A stretch of 64,000 nt of DNA from Bradyrhizobium sp. WBAH42 (GCF_024585265.1 NZ_CP036533.1:7511001-7575000); one strand, 5' to 3'; numbered from the stretch's first letter, positions 9,644-18,635 are shown. Program-made: numbers and translations. Notes: generated by a model from the letters alone, not told the origin.

Positions 9644-10714
9644 ATGACTGATGCCGGGCAGGATGCTATGTCAAAGGATAGTGCGCAGCTTTCGGTCATC
9701 ATCTGCAACTACAACTATGCTCAATTTGTAGCGAGCGCAATTCGCAGCGCACTTGCTATAGATTGGCCTCGCGTAGAAGTCATAGTTATCGATGACGGCT
9801 CGACCGACGACTCTCCCGAAATCATTAAGCAGTTTGCCGAAGACGGGGTGAAGGTTCTCCTGCGCCCCAATAGAGGTCAGGCGCGGGCCGCCGAAGAAGG
9901 ATTCCTGTGCAGCTCCGGCGATTGGATCATATTTCTTGATTCGGATGATCTGCTGGATCCGTCAATAGCTCAAGAAGCCGCCAAGATCATGACGCCGGGT
10001 TGGTCAATGATCCAATGCCAAATGAGGGTCATCGACAAAGATGGAAATGCTCTCGGAATTGGTTTTCCAAAATACCTAGCAAGCACGACGCCAGATCGGA
10101 TTCGTCATTGGGCCTCGCAAACAGATTCTTACCCTACGCCGCCCAATTCAGGGAATCTTCTGTCTCGAAAATTTCTAGCAAAGCTGTTCCCACTGGAAGA
10201 AGGCGTTGATAGATGGGTGGATAGCTATTTCCTCTCTACAGCTCCGTTTCTGGGCGACGTCATTAGCCTTAGCATGCCGCTGGTCTCGTATCGGGTTCAC
10301 GGTGCGAATGACGGCGCTCAAACTGATCTTGATCTGTCAAGGATCCGACGTGACCTCAAGAGACATCTCACACGCTGCGAATACGCAACGAGAATTGCTC
10401 ACAAGTATGGCGTCCCACTGGATTCAAATCGATGGAGGTTTGGCTTCTACAACTTGGCGATGCGAGTGGCTTCGCTGCGGCTCGGCCCCGATCAACATCC
10501 GATTGCCATGGATAGCATCGGCAGATGTCTGGCCGATGGGATAAGATCCGGCGTAAGGGCTCAGGGATTGAGCGCAGTCAGGCAGGTCGGGATGGTTCTC
10601 TGGCTTTTTTCGGTTGCGCTACTGCCGAGATCGTTCGCTCGTAATCTCGTCTCTTGGAGGTTTGCTCCGCTTTCCCGCCCACGATGGCTTCAGGAGCTTA
10701 TTCGGTCGGCCTAA
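9644..10714 (+). CDS. Family 2 glycosyltransferase (paralogue B)
   Basis: Clearly a tandem duplicate of the gene at 8537: same length, same domain order, and long shared stretches such as IICNYNYA, SALAIDWP, VEVIVIDDGSTD, TDSYPTPPNSGN, and RWRFGFYNLAMR against RWRYGFYNLAMR. The metal motif here is LDSDD rather than LDADD. The region after the DxD is less conserved than the core, so the two copies may use different donors or acceptors. Start choice is between ATG 9644 and ATG 9668; the latter follows GGCAGGATG and also begins just before the conserved strand. It ends 16 bases from a convergent gene. Confidence 0.9.
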   Translation: MTDAGQDAMSKDSAQLSVIICNYNYAQFVASAIRSALAIDWPRVEVIVIDDGSTDDSPEIIKQFAEDGVKVLLRPNRGQARAAEEGFLCSSGDWIIFLDSDDLLDPSIAQEAAKIMTPGWSMIQCQMRVIDKDGNALGIGFPKYLASTTPDRIRHWASQTDSYPTPPNSGNLLSRKFLAKLFPLEEGVDRWVDSYFLSTAPFLGDVISLSMPLVSYRVHGANDGAQTDLDLSRIRRDLKRHLTRCEYATRIAHKYGVPLDSNRWRFGFYNLAMRVASLRLGPDQHPIAMDSIGRCLADGIRSGVRAQGLSAVRQVGMVLWLFSVALLPRSFARNLVSWRFAPLSRPRWLQELIRSA

Positions 10715-10730
10715 TGCTCGCCAGACAGGC

Positions 10731-11138
10731 TTATTTCTGCAAAATCGAATATCGAAATATCTTTACTCCAGTCATCGTCCCCAAAATCACATCGGATCTA
10801 CCATAGCTGCCGATAGCCGCATCCGTGCACCGCTCTGAGTTGGTATAACAAACCTTGATCTTGATCATCCTCGAACAGTTGTTCTTCACACTGACGACGT
10901 GATCGATGAGGCTCGAATTGACAATATGCGCTCGCGCTGCAGCTTCGACATCCAAACAGGGCCGACCGAGTGCATCGCGAGCGATAGGTGAGTTGGATGG
11001 ATCGGCACCGCCCTGCATCGTCAACCTGGGCGTGGTCGAGCCGCTTGTCTGAGCAAGGACCTCACGTTTTTCCGTGGCAATGATAAGTGCAACAGTGAAG
11101 ATACAAGCTGCAGTTCTCAAAATGGGATTGAAAGTCAT
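10731..11138 (-). CDS. Small exported protein with four cysteines, unknown function
   Basis: A 135-residue protein with an N-terminal signal peptide (residues 1-30, ending near VLAQTSG). The mature part has four cysteines, in GRPCLDVEA, KNNCSRM, IKVCYTN and SERCTD; two disulfides are possible in the periplasm. No known domain is recognised. It is the last gene of an exoP operon: its ATG overlaps the stop of the preceding gene (ATGA). That coupling suggests a role in chain-length control or export of EPS. Function is inferred from context only. Confidence 0.72.
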   Translation of the reverse strand: MTFNPILRTAACIFTVALIIATEKREVLAQTSGSTTPRLTMQGGADPSNSPIARDALGRPCLDVEAAARAHIVNSSLIDHVVSVKNNCSRMIKIKVCYTNSERCTDAAIGSYGRSDVILGTMTGVKIFRYSILQK

Positions 11139-11902
11139 CGCCGTGAAAATCCGCTGATTTCGACGCCCGGCACGCTCACGCTGATCCCGTCGTTGGCAAG
11201 CGCTCTGGCAAATGTCTCGCGCGAGTTGATATCGACCTGCGAAAGGCTTGCCAGCAGCCGACCCCTGTGAGCCCAGCCCACGGTTGCTATATTGGCCGAG
11301 GCGATGTCCGTGAAGCCGCTATTGACCAGCGCCGCAAATTCCGACACTACCTTTTCTTGCAATGACTCATTCAATTGCGCGAGAATAGCTAGAGCCAGCT
11401 TGTTGCGCCGTAGTGCAATCCAGCCCTCCATCGCAGCCAAATCATATGACTGGTGGAGGTAGGGCAGGCTCCTCTCCTCAAAACCGCTCCGAAGGTTGCT
11501 ACCCCAATAGAGCATGAGCCACAGATAAGCGTCGGAAGGGTTAAGGCAGAGCGAGAGTTTCATCCTCTGCTCGGCACCCGTCAGCTCTCTATCAGGTTCT
11601 TCCAAGCTTTTTGACTGTATTGTCTTCTCCGCGATACGAAGCTGGATAAGTGCTTCCGCGCGTTCAAGAGCGGGGTGATTCAGGGTCTGTCTCGCCTCGC
11701 GATCAATATTCACCAATACACTGGTTAGAACCCCTGGTTTGAAGTGCTGCCCAGCGATGATCGACTCAATCACACTGCGGGCAGGAACTGCTCGCCAGAA
11801 GGACGGGAAAGCGAAGAACGACCAAAGCGAACCGGCAAAGCCGAGCAGCAGCAAGGCCCCGCGGACGCCAACTTGCGTGACGTATCGACCGCTACTCGCC
11901 AT
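11135..11902 (-). CDS. Membrane-anchored protein of unknown function, exoP operon
   Basis: A 255-residue protein with one N-terminal transmembrane helix (about residues 12-32, GALLLLGFAGSLWSFFAF) and a large, mostly helical periplasmic part with an alanine/leucine-rich pattern reminiscent of TPR helices, for example SDAYLWLMLYWG and IALRRNKLALAILAQL. No family is recognised with certainty. It overlaps the end of the exoP-like gene by 11 bases and the next gene by 4, so the three are translationally coupled. A partner of the Wzz/BY-kinase is a reasonable inference. Confidence 0.72.
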   Translation of the reverse strand: MASSGRYVTQVGVRGALLLLGFAGSLWSFFAFPSFWRAVPARSVIESIIAGQHFKPGVLTSVLVNIDREARQTLNHPALERAEALIQLRIAEKTIQSKSLEEPDRELTGAEQRMKLSLCLNPSDAYLWLMLYWGSNLRSGFEERSLPYLHQSYDLAAMEGWIALRRNKLALAILAQLNESLQEKVVSEFAALVNSGFTDIASANIATVGWAHRGRLLASLSQVDINSRETFARALANDGISVSVPGVEISGFSRR

Positions 11903-14147
11903 ACCCGTACCGGGCGTAGTACTTCTGGTAGTAGTAGCGTCCTTGATAAGACTCGTAGCGAGCGAGCAGCTTGGTATCAGCCTTGTTCAACACCACGCCG
12001 AGAAGCTTATTCTTGACCTCTGGTGCGCTTCGCAGGTTATGGAGCACGACGTTCTTGTTCGTCTTCCCCCACTCGACCACGTAAATATAACCATCGACAT
12101 AAGACGAGGTGACGCGCGCGTCGACAACAGGCGCCATTGGCGGCATGTCGAGTACCACATAATCAAACTTCGAGCGCAGAAAGCCCATGAGCTCGCGCAT
12201 TGGCTTAGAACCTAAGACTTCATTGGTATGGAGCAGCGTCGAAGTTGCGCCGGCTGGTAGAATCGCGAGCTTGGTTTCCGGGTCGATTACTAGGACATTT
12301 TCGAGTTGTTCCCTCTGCGCTACAACATCGACCAGCCCCGCTTGCGCGTCCGGCACCAACTCACGCGACAGCGACGGATTGCGAAGATCCGCATCGATCA
12401 AAATAACTCGGGCGCCCCCATGCGCCATAAGCTGCGCGAGATTTGTAGAAAGAGTACTCTTCCCTTCATTCGGCAGTGTGGAAGTCACCGCTAGTAGGCG
12501 ATTCTCGCGCACGATAGAATTAAAGTCCACTGCCACCTTGAGGGAGCGTATGGCTTCAGAGAAGCGGGACAAGGGATTGTCCACGACGTAGCGTAACAGG
12601 TCAGACTGCGGATCATCTGTCTTTCTAGCGAACTTATATGGGACGCTCGAGAGTGGCGCGGCGTTGCGAAGGGCCGGGAGCATTGCAATGCAACTCGTAC
12701 CAAGAGTTTCCTCCACCTGCCGCGTGGTTCGGAACACATTGTCAGTGACCTCGCGTGCTATCGCAGCGCCGAAGCCGAGCACCAGGCCTGCCACCAGTGC
12801 CGCAATAAGAATGATCGAGGACTTTGGAGAGCTCTTCGCCAGTGGCGGCGTCGCCGCGCTGATGATACGTGCTTCCGTTATAGGAAAGGATTGCTGCTGC
12901 ACTGATTCCATATAGCGCTGTAGGAAGTTGTCGTACATCGCCTGGTACGACTGAGCGTTGCTCTCGAGCTCGCGCAACTGGATCTGCGCCTGGTTCGTGA
13001 GCTGCGATTCCGAAACGACACTGGCGAGACTCGACTTGATTGCATCCTCGCGAGTCTGCGCAATATCGTAGTCACTCTTGTAGGATTCTTGGATACGCTT
13101 GAGCTCGTCTTGAATGTTTTTCTTGATTTCTGCCATCTGCCGGCGAAGATTGACTGCAGCCAAGTGATCTGCGCCATATTTCATGGCCCAGATCGATTCC
13201 TTGGATGCCATATCGACGTATTGCCCCCGCAGCTTGACGATGGTGTCGTTCTTTAGCGCGTCGCCGACGTTAGCATCCGGAATTCCTTGCTTAACGATGT
13301 CATTCATGCGGTCGAGACGCGCCTTAGCCTCAGCCGTCGCCGCATGCGCCATAACCAACTGACTGTTGACCTCCGCGAGTTGCTGCTCGTTCATCAGTCG
13401 CCCGCCGCTATCGACAATGTTGTTGGCGATCTTGAAATCCACCACCGCCTTCTGAGCGACCGAGGCTTGCGTCCGCAATTCCTTGATCCGGTCCTGGAGC
13501 CAGACGCTGGCGCGACGAGTGGCCTGATATTTCGCCTCGAGCTGATCAACGATGTAGGCGTCAGCGATAGCGTTCGCGATGCGCTCGGCCTTTTGCGGAT
13601 CACGCGAGGTGAAGCTGATCTCCATCACATAGGTGAGGCCAAGCCGCTTGATGGTGCGGTTGCTGGCGAACCGCTCCAGCGCCTTGCGCCTCAGCTCGAA
13701 TTCCGATGGTGCGCTGGCCGAGGAGAACAGGCCCGTGACCGGGCTCATGATGGCCCCGAGCAGGCCAGCACCGCTGCCGGTGAACTCCGGATCTTCCGTA
13801 AGGTGCAGGTCGCGGATCACCGCGAGGCTGATGTTCTCGGATTTCAGGATCTCGACCTGGGTTTCTACCGTCGCGGAATCGATCGTTACATCGCCCAGCA
13901 TCGATTGCTGCTGAAACAGCTGCACCTTGCGGGTGTCGATCACCATCGAGGCCGTGGAGGTGAACAGCGGCGCGGCGGTGAAGAGATAGAGCAGCGCCAG
14001 GATCACGCAGGCGGAGACGATCGCTATCATAGTCGGGAATTGGCGGCGGACGATGTCGAGATAGGAGGTCAGCGTTTGCGACGGAGAGCCGTCGGCCTCG
14101 GCGAAATCACGGTTGATCTCCGAGGTCGGCTTGTTCACCTGCAACAT
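11892..14147 (-). CDS. exoP: ExoP/GumC-type Wzz protein fused to tyrosine autokinase (BY-kinase)
   Basis: A 751-residue EPS co-polymerase that sets chain length and couples polymerisation to export. The N-terminal Wzz domain has TM1 at about 40-60, a long periplasmic coiled-coil region (about 150-400) and TM2 near 445. The cytoplasmic BY-kinase domain has Walker A in TLPNEGKSTLSTNL (about 558-571), Walker A' in VILIDADLRNP (about 581-591) and Walker B in YVVLDMPP. The last 20 residues hold nine tyrosines (about 731-749), the usual autophosphorylation cluster. Third positions are GC-rich in the 5' half and less so in the 3' half, where the gene adjoins the foreign-looking cassette. First gene of a three-gene overlapping operon. 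Confidence 0.95.
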   Translation of the reverse strand: MLQVNKPTSEINRDFAEADGSPSQTLTSYLDIVRRQFPTMIAIVSACVILALLYLFTAAPLFTSTASMVIDTRKVQLFQQQSMLGDVTIDSATVETQVEILKSENISLAVIRDLHLTEDPEFTGSGAGLLGAIMSPVTGLFSSASAPSEFELRRKALERFASNRTIKRLGLTYVMEISFTSRDPQKAERIANAIADAYIVDQLEAKYQATRRASVWLQDRIKELRTQASVAQKAVVDFKIANNIVDSGGRLMNEQQLAEVNSQLVMAHAATAEAKARLDRMNDIVKQGIPDANVGDALKNDTIVKLRGQYVDMASKESIWAMKYGADHLAAVNLRRQMAEIKKNIQDELKRIQESYKSDYDIAQTREDAIKSSLASVVSESQLTNQAQIQLRELESNAQSYQAMYDNFLQRYMESVQQQSFPITEARIISAATPPLAKSSPKSSIILIAALVAGLVLGFGAAIAREVTDNVFRTTRQVEETLGTSCIAMLPALRNAAPLSSVPYKFARKTDDPQSDLLRYVVDNPLSRFSEAIRSLKVAVDFNSIVRENRLLAVTSTLPNEGKSTLSTNLAQLMAHGGARVILIDADLRNPSLSRELVPDAQAGLVDVVAQREQLENVLVIDPETKLAILPAGATSTLLHTNEVLGSKPMRELMGFLRSKFDYVVLDMPPMAPVVDARVTSSYVDGYIYVVEWGKTNKNVVLHNLRSAPEVKNKLLGVVLNKADTKLLARYESYQGRYYYQKYYARYGYGE

Positions 14148-14339
14148 CTAGCAATTCCTGAAAATGGATCGATGTGTGTTCTTGGGATCAATGGTGGCCA
14201 AAGCCAGAGGGCGTCCGGAGCAAACCCGATGCCAAAAGCCGCGCTGCACAACACTAGCACAGGCGTGCCTGCAATTGAACGCGGTGGACGCACTGCGCAG
14301 CACGGCTTGCGCAACTTTTTGCATGAACCTTAACGGCAC

Positions 14340-14368
14340 AAAAGCAAAGCGGCGCCTGCTGGCGCCGC
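14340..14368 (-). terminator. Rho-independent terminator after the Gly/Asn-tailed protein gene
   Basis: A perfect 8-bp stem (GCGGCGCC / GGCGCCGC, 14349-14356 and 14361-14368) with a TGCT loop. Read on the minus strand it is followed by TTTGCTTTT, a U-rich tract. It lies 42 bases past the stop of the gene at 14410-15024, so exoP starts from its own promoter in the remaining 190 bases. Confidence 0.7.
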
Positions 14369-14409
14369 TACCGAGAGATATCATAGCCGGCCGCGCGGGC
14401 TGGTTTCGG

Positions 14410-15024
14410 TCAGCGCACTGGGCTGACGCTGTTAGCGGCGCTGCCGACGCCGCCGCCGCCGGTGTTGGGCGGGTTGTTGGCGTTGGTGTTGTTACCAAAC
14501 ACGACGACTCCGCCACCACCGCCGCCCGTGGGGAAGCCGTTGCCCGTGGGCCCGCCTGCGCCGGTGCCGCCGCCCGCGCCGCCACCGGTCGCGGCGATCG
14601 CGACGTCGCCGGTCGCGGCCTGATAGGCGGCGATCACGTCGGGGTTGCCGGTGCCGGCGATCGCAGCCTGAATCTCGTTGGCGTAGGCTTGGTCCTGCTG
14701 CGCGGCCATGCGCGCGACCTGGGCGAGGCCGGCGACGATCGCGCGCATCTGGTCGGTGGTGGTCGCGGGATCCTTCAGAAGGGCGATCAGGCCGGGCACC
14801 GTGGTCGGATCGGACGCTCCGAGGTCGCGCACGCGCGAGATCAGCTGCGGGCCGCCGGTCGGATATTGCTGCAACAGGCTGTTGGGGGCGGCCTTGAAGT
14901 CGGAAATGACGGTGGCCGGCAGCTGGCGCTGTGGCGGGTAAATGGCGGCGCTGGCGGCCGAATTGATCGTCACAACGAGGGCCGCGGCCGCAGCCATGCG
15001 AAGCGCGATTTTGATAACGCTCAT
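14410..15024 (-). CDS. Exported protein with Gly/Asn-rich tail, unknown function
   Basis: A 204-residue protein with a signal peptide cut near NSAASAAIYPP (about residue 27). The middle (28-135) is helical with an Ala/Gln-rich segment. From about residue 145 the chain is almost only Gly, Asn, Thr, Pro and Val, with runs of glycine, a low-complexity tail typical of surface or matrix-associated proteins. A strong ribosome site (TGGAGGTTGATTT before ATG) fits high expression. It has its own terminator and so forms a single-gene unit inside the EPS locus. No known domain is recognised; an EPS-linked matrix role is inferred from place and composition. Confidence 0.8.
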   Translation of the reverse strand: MSVIKIALRMAAAAALVVTINSAASAAIYPPQRQLPATVISDFKAAPNSLLQQYPTGGPQLISRVRDLGASDPTTVPGLIALLKDPATTTDQMRAIVAGLAQVARMAAQQDQAYANEIQAAIAGTGNPDVIAAYQAATGDVAIAATGGGAGGGTGAGGPTGNGFPTGGGGGGVVVFGNNTNANNPPNTGGGGVGSAANSVSPVR

Positions 15025-15165
15025 AAATCAACCTCCAAAAAAATCTGCTGCCCCGATTGCTTCCTCGGCCCGGGCAAATGGCTGTGCAGTGCAGGAACCT
15101 AACCGAATAGAAAAGGGCTGTCCATTTATTCTAAAGACTTCGTAAACGGCGCAACTGCTTCAAAT

Positions 15166-16659
15166 CTAGACACTTTTGTGAAGCTCGCCGTGCGCGCGCG
15201 CCGCTGGCGCCACGGTTGCGGAGCGGCCCTCGCCTCGCGGTGCGGTGGCGAGCGCATCTGGCGCGGGGCGGCCCTCCCGGCTCGAGAACGATTGCGCCAG
15301 GCCGGCGCCGAAAAGCGCAAAGAACGGAATGCTGTAGCCGGGCACCTGCAGCGTGAAGTCGAGGCATGAATGCAGCAGCGACAGCGTCGCGGTCGCCGCG
15401 GCCGCCAGCGGGACGATGGCATCGCGCCGGCGTCCGAACACGCCCCGCGCCAGCACCAGCAGCATGATGGCCCAGCCGAGCGCCACCAGCAGCGCCATCG
15501 GAATGCCTACCTCGGAGGCAAGCTCCAGCGGCGTCGAATGCGCCGCATCCCAGACGCCGCGAATCGAGATGTTGGGGCTGCGGTAGGGCGGGAAGGCCCA
15601 CTGGAAGGTGCCCATGCCGGTGCCGAACCACGGGTTGTCGGCGATGATTTTCAGCGTCGACTTCCAGGCCTCGATGCGGCCCTCGTCGACCAGGCCCTGG
15701 CTGTCGAAGCGGCTGGAGACGCGGCCGCCCAGCAGCTGCAACAGGCCGAGCGCCACCGCAAGGCCCGAGCCGAGCGAAATCCAGATGCCGGTGCGCGGCG
15801 GCAGGTCTTTCCGCAGGAAGATCGTGAACGCGACGATCATCGCGAGCAGCGACAGGCCAACGCCGGCGCGCGAGGTCGTCATGAACATCGCCATCAGGCA
15901 GATCAAGAGGCATGCGAGCTGCGGCAGGATCTCTCTTGGCGGGATCGCACGCAGGTCGAGCGACAGACGCCGCCATTCGATGTGCCGCTCCGGCAAGCGG
16001 CGGCGGACGTCCTCCAGGATCAGCAGCATCCAGATCACCGCAGCCGAGCCGAAATAGGCCGCCGCCGTGTTGCGGTTGATGAAGGTGCCGGTGACGCTGC
16101 CGAGATACGCCGTCTTGTCTCGCCACAGGATCATGGTCGGCTCGATCAGGAACGAAGCGACGCCATAGAGCGCGTAAGCCGCGCCCGAGATCGCGATCAC
16201 CCAGAGCAGGCGGCGCGCGCGCATCCGATCGGCGCCGACGGTGATGCCGAGCACGATGGCGAGGATGTTGGCGAGCGGCGCGCCGAGCGCGAAGAACGCC
16301 TCGTTCTTGACGATCGAGGCCGACGGGGCGATCGGCACGCCGAGCAGATCGGAGGCCTGCTTCCAGATCGGCTGGAACGGCGCGAGGAAGGGATGGTCGG
16401 AGAGCTGCTCGTGCAGCACGAAGGCATAGGCGGCCACGATCACGCCGATGCCGGCGAGCAGCCAGAGATGTGGCCGGCGCAGATCACGCGTCGTCGCGAA
16501 GATCACCGCGATCCCGAGGCACAGGCACCAGAACGCGATCGACAGATCATTGGTCGAGCCGAACGGAAACGGCGCGGCGGCGGCCACGAAGAACAGGATG
16601 AAGGCCGCGGGCAAGCTCCATGACCAGCGAATCTTGGGAAGCCAAAGGCGCATCGTCAT
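15166..16659 (-). CDS. O-antigen ligase/polymerase family membrane protein (ExoQ-like)
   Basis: A 497-residue multi-pass membrane protein with a Wzy_C-type region: ADNPWFGTGMGTFQWAF (about residues 340-356), then HSTPLELASEVGIP, the periplasmic loop and E-x-G element seen in polymerases and ligases. The codon use is normal high-GC, unlike the polymerase in the AT-rich cassette, so this one belongs to the conserved part of the locus. It follows the secreted-protein gene at 16682 by 22 bases and is probably co-transcribed with it. The last 40 residues after the final helix are Ala/Arg-rich and cytoplasmic. Confidence 0.86.
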   Translation of the reverse strand: MTMRLWLPKIRWSWSLPAAFILFFVAAAAPFPFGSTNDLSIAFWCLCLGIAVIFATTRDLRRPHLWLLAGIGVIVAAYAFVLHEQLSDHPFLAPFQPIWKQASDLLGVPIAPSASIVKNEAFFALGAPLANILAIVLGITVGADRMRARRLLWVIAISGAAYALYGVASFLIEPTMILWRDKTAYLGSVTGTFINRNTAAAYFGSAAVIWMLLILEDVRRRLPERHIEWRRLSLDLRAIPPREILPQLACLLICLMAMFMTTSRAGVGLSLLAMIVAFTIFLRKDLPPRTGIWISLGSGLAVALGLLQLLGGRVSSRFDSQGLVDEGRIEAWKSTLKIIADNPWFGTGMGTFQWAFPPYRSPNISIRGVWDAAHSTPLELASEVGIPMALLVALGWAIMLLVLARGVFGRRRDAIVPLAAAATATLSLLHSCLDFTLQVPGYSIPFFALFGAGLAQSFSSREGRPAPDALATAPRGEGRSATVAPAARAHGELHKSV

Positions 16660-16681
16660 GTCTTGCGAGCCTTGCTCGCGC

Positions 16682-17263
16682 CTAGAGGAAGCAATCGATC
16701 GGATAGATCTTCAGATCCACGTTGAGGCGGCTGTTCCGGGTCTGCGCGCGGAACGCATAGAATAGTCCAAAGCTATCACTCCCCTGATCGAGTTTTATTC
16801 CGGGGGTTAATTCGTCGGGCGGGACCAGAACGCCGATGTGCCGGTTGATGGCGGAAATCTCGATCCGCCCCTCACCTTGCGCAAAATGCCCGCCGAGCTG
16901 GGTCACGGTGACCTTCGGCAGGCCGCGGCGCTGATGGCAGACGTCCTCCTCCCACAGCTTGGTCTGCTGCACCAGCGGCTTGCCAGCGCCATCGGGCACG
17001 ACGATGTCGGGGAAGGACGGGCGCAGCATGCCGAAGAACTTGCTCTCCTTGGAGTTCGCCGAGAGGCGGACGGTGAAGGACAGCTCGCCCCTGGCTCCCT
17101 TGAGGCGCGACAGGACGGGAGCGTCAGGCTCGGCGGAAACCATCACGTCGATGCGATGGCGGACGCCCATCTCGGCGGCAGCGCCGAGCACCGGCTCGGC
17201 CGGTGCGAGGGCGAAGGCGAGCGGGACGAGAGCCAGAAGATGGCAAAATCTTCGAAAGCGCAT
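16682..17263 (-). CDS. Exported protein of unknown function, upstream of polymerase
   Basis: A 193-residue protein with a signal peptide (residues 1-28, ending AEPVLGAAAE). The mature part looks beta-rich and has two cysteines, in EEDVCHQR and IYPIDCFL at the very C-terminus. No domain is recognised. It sits 22 bases before the O-antigen ligase-like gene in the same direction, so a joint role in the periplasmic step of EPS assembly is plausible but unproven. Confidence 0.75.
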   Translation of the reverse strand: MRFRRFCHLLALVPLAFALAPAEPVLGAAAEMGVRHRIDVMVSAEPDAPVLSRLKGARGELSFTVRLSANSKESKFFGMLRPSFPDIVVPDGAGKPLVQQTKLWEEDVCHQRRGLPKVTVTQLGGHFAQGEGRIEISAINRHIGVLVPPDELTPGIKLDQGSDSFGLFYAFRAQTRNSRLNVDLKIYPIDCFL

Positions 17264-17377
17264 GAAGCCCCTTGCAGCAGCGCGGAGACCAGTGGCGGGC
17301 GCGTCCTACTCGGTGACGCCTTCATCCGAACCTGCCCGCCGGCCCGGCGACAATACCGATTGGATCGCTAAACGAAA

Positions 17378-17406
17378 ATGGCACCGGGACAAAGCCCCGG
17401 TGCCAT
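17378..17406 (-). terminator. Rho-independent terminator after exoF-like gene
   Basis: A perfect 11-bp stem (ATGGCACCGGG / CCCGGTGCCAT) with a 7-base loop, 27 bases past the stop of the Wza-type gene. On the minus strand the stem is followed by TTTTCGTTT, so transcription of the lipoprotein gene should end here. Confidence 0.8.
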
Positions 17407-17432
17407 CGTCTTAGGTCGGTCAAGTCGGCGTC

Positions 17433-18635
17433 TTACGGCGCCAGCTTGATGTTGTTGCGGAAGATCAGCGCGTCGTTGCCAAGATTGATGGCATCGCTGC
17501 CGGTCGCCATGATCACGCGCATGTACTGCAGGAACTTGGCAACTTCGACGTTGCGCGAGTTCGAGACGTAGATGATGTCGCCGTTCTTCATCATGACCTT
17601 GGTGGCCAGGAAGAAGCCGCCCGGATCGCGGAAGTTCACGTTGAAGATGACCGGGATCGTCTCCGAGGTGTACTTGCTCACGTCGATGCCGAGCTGGGCC
17701 GCAACCTCGCGCGGCTCGCGGCGATAGAGATACACGGCAGCCGGATCGGCCTGGCCGTCCAGGAGACCGCCGGCCTTGCCGACGGCTTCGCCGAGGTTGA
17801 TGCGCCAGGCGTCGAAGTTGAACTCGCCGCTCTGGCCGCTGGCGCCGAACGCCATGAACTTCTGCTGCTCGCGATAGACGTAGATGCTGTCGTCGGGGCG
17901 CACATAGACGTTGTTCTCGGGCGCCATCACGAGATTCTCGAACGGCACGGTGGCCCGCCGTCCGCCACGCTCTAGCATGACCCAGGTCTCGAAGCCCTGG
18001 CCCTTGATGCCGCCAGCGCGGGTGATCGCATCGAGTACGCGATCCTTCGCACCCGCCGCGCTCGCCGGATAACGCGCCGGCGAATTGACCTCGCCGAGCA
18101 CGCTGATCAGCTGGGTGCGCTGCGAGGACATCGCCACGACCGCCTGCGGCTCGATGGCGCGGTTGCCGATCCTCTCGACGATGGCGCGCTGGATTTGGAC
18201 CGCCGTCAGGCCCGCGGCCTTGATCTGGCCGGCATAGGGCACGGTGATGAAGCCGTCATTGTCGACCGACTGATCCGGGATCGTCACATAATTACCCGGA
18301 CGGACGCCGGCTTCGGCCGGGATGAACAGACCGCCTGCCGCGGCTTCGAAGATGGTGACGCTGACGACGTCGCCGATGCCGAACACGATGCTGGCGGGCG
18401 GACGACGATCGGTGAACACGCCGGCGAGTCCCTTGGGCTCATGGGTGTGCAGGATCTTCACGGTGGCCGGATTGAGCGGCACCAGCTCGTAGGCCGGCGC
18501 GTTTTCCGTCTGGATCTTGTTGTTGACGTCGTCGGTGAGCGGCCCCGAGCCGGGATTGGTCGAGCAGGCCCCGAGCGCTAAAGCGGCGGCCAGGAACGCT
18601 GGCTTCAACACATAGGTCTTGGCAATAGATGACAT
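17433..18635 (-). CDS. exoF: Wza/ExoF-type polysaccharide export lipoprotein
   Basis: A 400-residue outer-membrane export protein. The N-terminus has a lipoprotein signal with lipobox LGAC (cysteine near residue 24). A polysaccharide-export domain (PF02563) follows at about 80-190, with GIGDVVSVTIFEAAAGG and VPYAGQIKAAGLTAVQIQ. SLBB-type segments come next, with LISVLGEVNSPARYP and RPDDSIYVYREQ. It probably forms the outer-membrane channel that receives polymer from the ExoP-type complex. It is transcribed alone, from a divergent promoter region to its own terminator. Confidence 0.92.
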   Translation of the reverse strand: MSSIAKTYVLKPAFLAAALALGACSTNPGSGPLTDDVNNKIQTENAPAYELVPLNPATVKILHTHEPKGLAGVFTDRRPPASIVFGIGDVVSVTIFEAAAGGLFIPAEAGVRPGNYVTIPDQSVDNDGFITVPYAGQIKAAGLTAVQIQRAIVERIGNRAIEPQAVVAMSSQRTQLISVLGEVNSPARYPASAAGAKDRVLDAITRAGGIKGQGFETWVMLERGGRRATVPFENLVMAPENNVYVRPDDSIYVYREQQKFMAFGASGQSGEFNFDAWRINLGEAVGKAGGLLDGQADPAAVYLYRREPREVAAQLGIDVSKYTSETIPVIFNVNFRDPGGFFLATKVMMKNGDIIYVSNSRNVEVAKFLQYMRVIMATGSDAINLGNDALIFRNNIKLAP

